Source of the DNA: Paracoccaceae bacterium | Lineage (GTDB): Bacteria > Pseudomonadota > Alphaproteobacteria > Rhodobacterales > Rhodobacteraceae | Length of the DNA: 15,887 bases | Direction of reading: 5' to 3' | Assembly (NCBI GenBank): GCA_003250135.1 | Contig: QKHF01000263.1 | Coordinates: 1 to 15,887, forward strand | Part shown: positions 12,320-15,887 of the stretch, one piece after another | Layout: every line of letters begins with the position of its first letter | Numbering within the stretch: the first letter of the stretch is position 1 | The notes under the pieces: generated by a model | What the model saw: only the letters and a program-made list of their open reading frames with translations | The model's database searches: none | What the model was told of the DNA's origin: nothing | Position numbers and translations under genes: made by a program

Positions 12320-14136
12320 GCGGCTCTCCTGACGAAATGACGGTGATCGACTTCCACCATGCCTGGCGCTTGGCCTGAAACATAGCCGAACGGCTCCGGC
12401 CAGGTATGGGGTTCTCCAGCGCCCTGCGCGACCGCGTTCAGGTCCAGAGGCCGGTCCATGTCCGGCTCTGGCGAAGCTGCGATCAGAGCTTTGGTATAGG
12501 GATGCATCGGGTTCGAGAAGAGGCTTTCCACCGGCCCCTCCTCGACAATGCGGCCGCGGCGCATCACGGCGACGCGGTCCGACAGTTCGGCGACGACGGC
12601 GAGGTCATGGCTGATGAAGAGATAGCTGAGGCCATAATCCTCCTTCACCTCGCGCAACAGGTCCAGCACCTGCGCCTGAACCGAGACGTCCAGCGCCGAG
12701 GTCGGCTCGTCGCAGAGGATCAGTTCGGGTTTCAGCGCCAGCGCGCGGGCGATGCAGATACGTTGGCGCTGCCCGCCGGAAAACGCATGCGGGTAACGGC
12801 GCAGGTGGTCGGGCGACAGACCGACGCGGCGCATCAGCTCCACCGCGCGGTCGCGCTGCTCGGCGGCGTTGCCGACATCGTGGATGCGCAGCGGCTCCGT
12901 CAGGATGTCCTGCACCGGCATGCGCGGGCTGAGCGAGGCGAACGGATCCTGAAACACCACCTGCACCCGGCGCCGGAACGCCTTCAGCGCGTTCCCTTCC
13001 AGACGGGCGATGTCCTGCTTCAACCCGTCCCGGCCGCAGAATTCTATCTCGGCGCCGTCATCCGGCCGCTCGGCCCGGAGAAGCAGGTTCGCCACCGTCG
13101 ATTTCCCCGAGCCCGACTCGCCGACCAGCGCCACCGTCTCGCCCCGCGCGATGGTGACGTCCACATCCGACAGGGCCTGAATCTCCATCGTCTTCTGCGA
13201 CAGGCCCGACCCGCGGGTGATGTAGGTTTTCGACAGGTTGCGGGCGCGCATGATCGGAGTGATCTCCGGATCATGCAGCCCCTTCACCGGCACCATTTCA
13301 GGGATGATCGGCGCGGCGGCGACCAAAGCCTTGGTGTAGCCGTGCCGCGGCTCGCCGATGACAGCGCGCGCCGGACCGGACTCCACCACCTCTCCCTTGC
13401 GCAGCACCACGACCGAGGACGCCATGTTGGCGACGACGCCCAGATCGTGGGTGATCATCAAGACCGCCATGCCGGTTTCCGCCTGCAGGCGGTTGATCAG
13501 ATCAAGCACCATCGCCTGCGTGGTCACGTCCAGCGCCGTGGTGGGCTCATCCGCGATCATTATCTGCGGGCGGCAGACCATGGCCATGGCGATCATGCCG
13601 CGCTGGCGCAGGCCGCCCGACAGTTCGAACGGATAGGCGTTAAAGGCCCGCCTGGGATCGGGAAAGCCGACTTCTTCGAACATGTGAAGGCAGCGCGCCT
13701 GCGCCTCCGCGCCGCGATGGGTGGTGTGCAGACGCACCGCCTCCATCACCTGAGCGCCCAGCGTGTGAAGCGGCGAGAGCGAACTCATCGGCTCCTGAAA
13801 GATCATCGAGACGCGCCGGCCGCGAACGTCGCGCAGTTCTTTCCGGGTCATGTGCAGGAGATCGCATTCAGGCCCCGGCTCATTCGGTCCGCTGACATCG
13901 ACGGAATTCTCAGCGACCAGATGCGCCATGCCCATCGTCACCCGCGCGCCCTTGGGCAGAATGCCAAGCAGCGCCTTGCCGGTGATGGTCTTGCCGGAGC
14001 CCGATTCCCCGACCAGCGCCAGGGTCTGCCCCTGTCGCAAGGTGAACGAAACATCGTGCACGACGCGCGTCTCAGACCGACCAGCGCCGAACGAAACGCT
14101 GAGATCCTTCACGCTCAGAACCGCTGGGGCCGACAT
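12316..14136 (-). CDS. ABC transporter ATP-binding protein with two fused ATPase domains (OppD-OppF type)
   Basis: This 606-residue cytoplasmic ATPase carries both nucleotide-binding domains in one chain. NBD1: Walker A GESGSGKT (43-50), Q-loop at FQEP (113-116), signature LSGGLRQR (172-179), Walker B MIADEP (193-198), switch His 230. NBD2: Walker A GESGSGKST (339-347), FQDP (395-398), signature FSGGQRQR (452-459), Walker B ILCDEP (473-478), switch His 510. All catalytic elements are present in both halves, so both sites should hydrolyse ATP. Each half ends with the HGYTKALVAA / HPYTKALIAA segment (265-274; 545-554) typical of peptide importers. The start is taken at ATG 14136 (MSAPAVLSVKDLSVSF); a GTG at 14154 with GGGGA upstream would add 6 residues. 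It is the first gene of the importer operon, upstream of the binding protein, and divergent from the small membrane protein. Confidence 0.94.
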   Translation of the reverse strand: MSAPAVLSVKDLSVSFGAGRSETRVVHDVSFTLRQGQTLALVGESGSGKTITGKALLGILPKGARVTMGMAHLVAENSVDVSGPNEPGPECDLLHMTRKELRDVRGRRVSMIFQEPMSSLSPLHTLGAQVMEAVRLHTTHRGAEAQARCLHMFEEVGFPDPRRAFNAYPFELSGGLRQRGMIAMAMVCRPQIMIADEPTTALDVTTQAMVLDLINRLQAETGMAVLMITHDLGVVANMASSVVVLRKGEVVESGPARAVIGEPRHGYTKALVAAAPIIPEMVPVKGLHDPEITPIMRARNLSKTYITRGSGLSQKTMEIQALSDVDVTIARGETVALVGESGSGKSTVANLLLRAERPDDGAEIEFCGRDGLKQDIARLEGNALKAFRRRVQVVFQDPFASLSPRMPVQDILTEPLRIHDVGNAAEQRDRAVELMRRVGLSPDHLRRYPHAFSGGQRQRICIARALALKPELILCDEPTSALDVSVQAQVLDLLREVKEDYGLSYLFISHDLAVVAELSDRVAVMRRGRIVEEGPVESLFSNPMHPYTKALIAASPEPDMDRPLDLNAVAQGAGEPHTWPEPFGYVSGQAPGMVEVDHRHFVRRAA

Positions 14137-14281
14137 GGAATGGGTTCCCCCCACTTATTTTCCCCGCACCATCGCAAGCGAAACGCCTAGCCGGCAACTA
14201 TTTTCCTCGCTTTTCCATCAGGCTGGGCGGATTAGTCCCGCCGCCGAGGATCGCAATTCCGAAAACCCCGAACAACCCCGG

Positions 14282-14423
14282 TTTAGACAATAGGCGGCCG
14301 CGGCCCTGCGAGTCGCAAAATCCGGCCGCAAGCGCCTTTCACTCGCATGAACGGAAAATTAACGGAACGCGGCGAAGGCAGGGATGTGCCAGAAAAGCCA
14401 CAGCCCTCCCCATTTTGTCTAAA
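14282..14423. repeat. Inverted 9-mer pair TTTAGACAA ... TTGTCTAAA
   Basis: TTTAGACAA at 14282-14290 is the exact reverse complement of TTGTCTAAA at 14415-14423. Each copy therefore reads TTGTCTAAA in the direction of its own downstream gene (importer to the left, membrane protein to the right). TTGTCT is -35-like, but no matching -10 lies 16-18 bp away on either side. It may be a shared regulator site or chance in an A/T-rich patch. Confidence 0.3.
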
Positions 14424-14443
14424 TTTAGCCTTAAAACCTCCCC

Positions 14444-14468
14444 CGATTCCTGAGGAGTCGGCTATAAG
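14444..14468 (+). promoter_or_regulatory. Possible -10 (TATAAG) with adjacent dyad, upstream of the small membrane protein
   Basis: TATAAG at 14463-14468 matches the -10 consensus at 5 of 6 positions and would start transcription about 30 nt before the ATG at 14507. The place for a -35 is C-rich and non-consensus. It is instead occupied by a dyad, CGATTCC-TGA-GGAGTCG (14444-14460, one G-T pair), which could be an activator or repressor half-site pair. This is motif reading only. Confidence 0.25.
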
Positions 14469-14506
14469 CTGCTGTCAGTTAAGAGTAAAAGTGAGGCGAG
14501 AGTATT

Positions 14507-15037
14507 ATGCCGGCCCGAATCCACAGCGCGATGTGCGTCCTTGCATGCCGCATTTCCGGAATAATGACGGTTCTTTTCGGCGGAATGTTCGTCGGCTACG
14601 CTATCAGCCGCGTCACCGCCTCGGGATTTGAGGGCGCCTTCACGTCCTCGCTGGTGTTCAGCGTCGTCATCGGCGGCGTCATGGGGATCGCCGGCGCGAC
14701 CCTGATTTCTCCTCGCGGCACGCGACGCATGGCCAAGCTGGTCCGCGACGGCAACATCTACTCGCAGCTTGCGCATCTTCCGCTGGCCATCGGCGCCATC
14801 GCCACGGTTCTGGCGGCCTGCGTCGTCTACTACCAGAGTCGCGGCCAGCTTTCCGGCGTCGACGCCGTATTGTTCGGCGCGCTGGTGATCATGGGCGCCT
14901 ATTTCACCTATTGCTTCTTCTCGCTGCCGCGCTTCCTGAACTCGCTGCGCCTCGAGGGCCATTTCGAGGACAATTTCGAGCCAGCGACAATCGAGGTCGA
15001 GAAGCCCGAAAAGATGAAGTTCAACCGCGCGGTCTGA
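14507..15037 (+). CDS. Small four-TM inner-membrane protein of unknown function
   Basis: This 176-residue protein belongs to no family I recognise. Four hydrophobic segments are visible: about 16-35 (ISGIMTVLFGGMFVGYAI), 46-66 (TSSLVFSVVIGGVMGIAGATL), 89-109 (AHLPLAIGAIATVLAACVVYY) and 117-139 (GVDAVLFGALVIMGAYFTYCF). The loop at 68-88 is basic (SPRGTRRMAKLVR) and so probably cytoplasmic. The tail 145-176 is charged, acidic then lysine-rich (EVEKPEKMKF), also probably cytoplasmic, giving both ends inside. There is no clear signal peptide or enzymatic motif. The ATG at 14507 is preceded by purine-rich GAGGCGAGAG at 14493-14502, which supports the start. It stands alone between a divergent importer operon and a strong terminator, so it is likely monocistronic. 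Confidence 0.8.
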   Translation: MPARIHSAMCVLACRISGIMTVLFGGMFVGYAISRVTASGFEGAFTSSLVFSVVIGGVMGIAGATLISPRGTRRMAKLVRDGNIYSQLAHLPLAIGAIATVLAACVVYYQSRGQLSGVDAVLFGALVIMGAYFTYCFFSLPRFLNSLRLEGHFEDNFEPATIEVEKPEKMKFNRAV

Positions 15038-15056
15038 GACCGGGTAATCGGGGTGA

Positions 15057-15085
15057 ACCTCCGGCGCTGGGGCCGCGCCAGAGGT
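15057..15085 (+). other. Hairpin downstream of the small membrane protein gene
   Basis: ACCTC-C-GGCGC (15057-15067) pairs with GCGCC-A-GAGGT (15075-15085): 10 base pairs around one C/A mismatch, with loop TGGGGCC. No T-tract follows, so it is not an intrinsic terminator by itself. It may protect the mRNA 3' end or assist the terminator next to it. Confidence 0.45.
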
Positions 15086-15093
15086 CGCTGACA

Positions 15094-15129
15094 GGGGGTG
15101 CGCTTCTTGCGCGCCCCCTTATTCTTTTC
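15094..15129 (+). terminator. Rho-independent terminator after the small membrane protein gene
   Basis: GGGGGTGCGC (15094-15103) pairs with GCGCGCCCCC (15109-15118) over 10 positions with one T-G wobble, around the 5-nt loop TTCTT. The T-rich run TTATTCTTTT follows. This is a textbook intrinsic terminator, and it ends only a few bases before the helicase start codon. Confidence 0.85.
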
Positions 15130-15133
15130 CGCA

Positions 15134-15887
15134 ATGCATGCGCCCGCCGAATCCTTCGCCGCCCTGCCCCAGCCCTTCGCGGACTGGTTCGCCGCGCGCG
15201 GCTGGACGCCCCACCCGCATCAGCTGACTCTGATCGCCAACGCGGGCCGCGGCGGCGCGGACCTGCTGGTCGCGCCCACGGGCGGCGGCAAGACGCTGGC
15301 CGGGTTCCTGCCGTCTCTCATCGATCTGACGCAGACACCGCGCGACGGCCTGCACACGCTTTACGTCTCGCCGCTGAAGGCGCTGGCCGCCGACATCCGC
15401 CGCAACCTCTCGGTTCCGATCGAGGAAATGGTATTGCCGATCCGGGTGGAGGACCGCACCGGCGACACCTCGGCCGCTGTCAAGCGCCGCCAGCGGGCCG
15501 ACCCGCCCCACCTGCTGCTGACGACGCCGGAGAGCCTCGCCATCCTGCTGAGCCAGCCCGAAGCGCCGCGCCTGTTCTCAACCCTCCGCCGCATCGTGGT
15601 GGATGAGGCGCATGCGCTGGCCGAATCGAAGCGCGGCGACCAGTTGGCGCTCTGCCTGTCACGGCTGGCGACGCTTGCGCCACAGGCGACCCGCGTTGGC
15701 CTCTCGGCGACGGTGGAGGATGTTCCGGCGCTCGCCTGCTGGCTTTCCCCCACCGGCGCGCCCTGCCGCGTCACCGAGGCTGATCCCGGCCCGGACCCGG
15801 ACATCCGGATCATGGAGGAGGCGGGCGATCCGCCGTGGTCCGGCTCAGGCGGGCGCTACGCGGCGAAGGCGATCTACGAGGAGATCA
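15134..15887 (+). CDS. Lhr-like, ligase-associated DEXH box helicase, 5' part (runs off window)
   Basis: 251 codons are visible with no stop; the family is about 800 residues. Motifs in order: FADWFAARGWTPHPHQ (15-30) with the Q-motif-like HQ, Walker A APTGGGKT (47-54), motif Ia SPLKALAADIRRNL (79-92), RTGDTS (108-113), TTPESL (130-135), the DEAH box VVDEAHAL (155-162) and motif III SAT (191-193). The 'P.F..WFA.RGW.P..hQ' opening is what I know from the ligase-associated DNA damage response helicase (TIGR04121). Members usually sit beside an ATP-dependent DNA ligase, a ligase-associated exonuclease and the phosphoesterase PdeM, none of which is in view. It is an ATP-dependent nucleic-acid translocase, probably in DNA repair. 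The ATG at 15134 fits the conserved opening but has no Shine-Dalgarno sequence; an in-frame GTG at 15098 lies inside the terminator hairpin. Confidence 0.88.
   Translation, partial: MHAPAESFAALPQPFADWFAARGWTPHPHQLTLIANAGRGGADLLVAPTGGGKTLAGFLPSLIDLTQTPRDGLHTLYVSPLKALAADIRRNLSVPIEEMVLPIRVEDRTGDTSAAVKRRQRADPPHLLLTTPESLAILLSQPEAPRLFSTLRRIVVDEAHALAESKRGDQLALCLSRLATLAPQATRVGLSATVEDVPALACWLSPTGAPCRVTEADPGPDPDIRIMEEAGDPPWSGSGGRYAAKAIYEEI

Larger units (their letters stand above)
14137..14506. other. Divergent intergenic region between importer operon and small membrane protein
   Basis: About 370 bp with no credible gene. It is more A/T-rich than its surroundings, mainly 14281-14300 and 14350-14490. 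It must contain the promoter(s) for the ABC importer (leftward) and for the membrane protein (rightward). It holds a TTGTCTAAA pair facing outward, a CTAAATTTAG palindrome (14419-14428), a small hairpin-like dyad (14444-14460) and a TATAAG hexamer (14463-14468). These are described separately. Confidence 0.6.

Noticed and set aside
12406..14190. Long plus-strand frame (594 codons) opposite the ABC ATPase
   Set aside because: It lies antisense to a gene with two complete ATPase motif sets. The product is His/Arg/Gln-rich low-complexity sequence with no motif, a typical GC-rich shadow.
1..15887. Mobile elements, CRISPR arrays, tRNA or rRNA genes, prophage or toxin-antitoxin modules
   Set aside because: No transposase, integrase, regularly spaced repeats, cloverleaf-like sequence or rRNA segment was recognised on either strand. 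The window looks like ordinary chromosome.

Overview
This window reads as GC-rich chromosomal DNA of an alphaproteobacterium, most likely of a Rhodobacterales-like lineage. That placement is inferred from the gene content: a TSUP/TIGR02186 pair, a ligase-associated DEXH helicase, very compact operons with ATGA/GTGA overlaps, and strong G/C preference at third codon positions. No rRNA, tRNA, CRISPR, insertion sequence, integrase or attachment site was seen. Every long gene is typical core or envelope metabolism, not mobile DNA.

Layout. (1) Positions 2-871 (+) hold the 3' part of an alpha/beta hydrolase. It converges, with a 20-nt overlap, on a two-gene minus-strand unit (2587-852): a TSUP (TauE/SafE-type) exporter, then a TIGR02186 protein with a signal peptide and a C-terminal membrane anchor. 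(2) Divergent from TSUP, positions 2846-8158 (+) hold a tightly overlapping glycosylation cassette: a MurG-like GT-B glycosyltransferase, two GT4 (group 1) glycosyltransferases, a histidine phosphatase, and a second MurG-like glycosyltransferase. (3) Positions 14136-8149 (-) hold a complete peptide/nickel/opine-type ABC importer in the order double ATPase, periplasmic binding protein, OppB-like permease, OppC-like permease. It converges on the glycosylation cassette with a 10-nt overlap. (4) After an intergenic region of about 370 bp comes a small four-TM membrane protein (14507-15037, +). A strong intrinsic terminator follows, and then the 5' part of an Lhr-like, ligase-associated DEXH helicase that runs off the window.

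The most striking observation is a perfect 13-bp tandem duplication (6933-6958) inside the histidine phosphatase gene. Because 13 is not a multiple of 3, it shifts the frame. The native 3' end survives in the next frame and stops in an ATGA overlap with the downstream glycosyltransferase start. In the sequence as given, however, the phosphatase reads straight through into the downstream glycosyltransferase as one open frame of 582 codons. This is either a recent fusion/frameshift allele, a slippage-prone switch, or a sequencing/assembly artefact.

The five cassette enzymes plausibly act together on a cytoplasmic or lipid-linked glycan or glycolipid, with two MurG-like and two GT4 enzymes adding sugars and the phosphatase removing a phosphate from an intermediate. 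The product cannot be deduced from sequence alone. The cassette has no flippase, polymerase or export gene in view.
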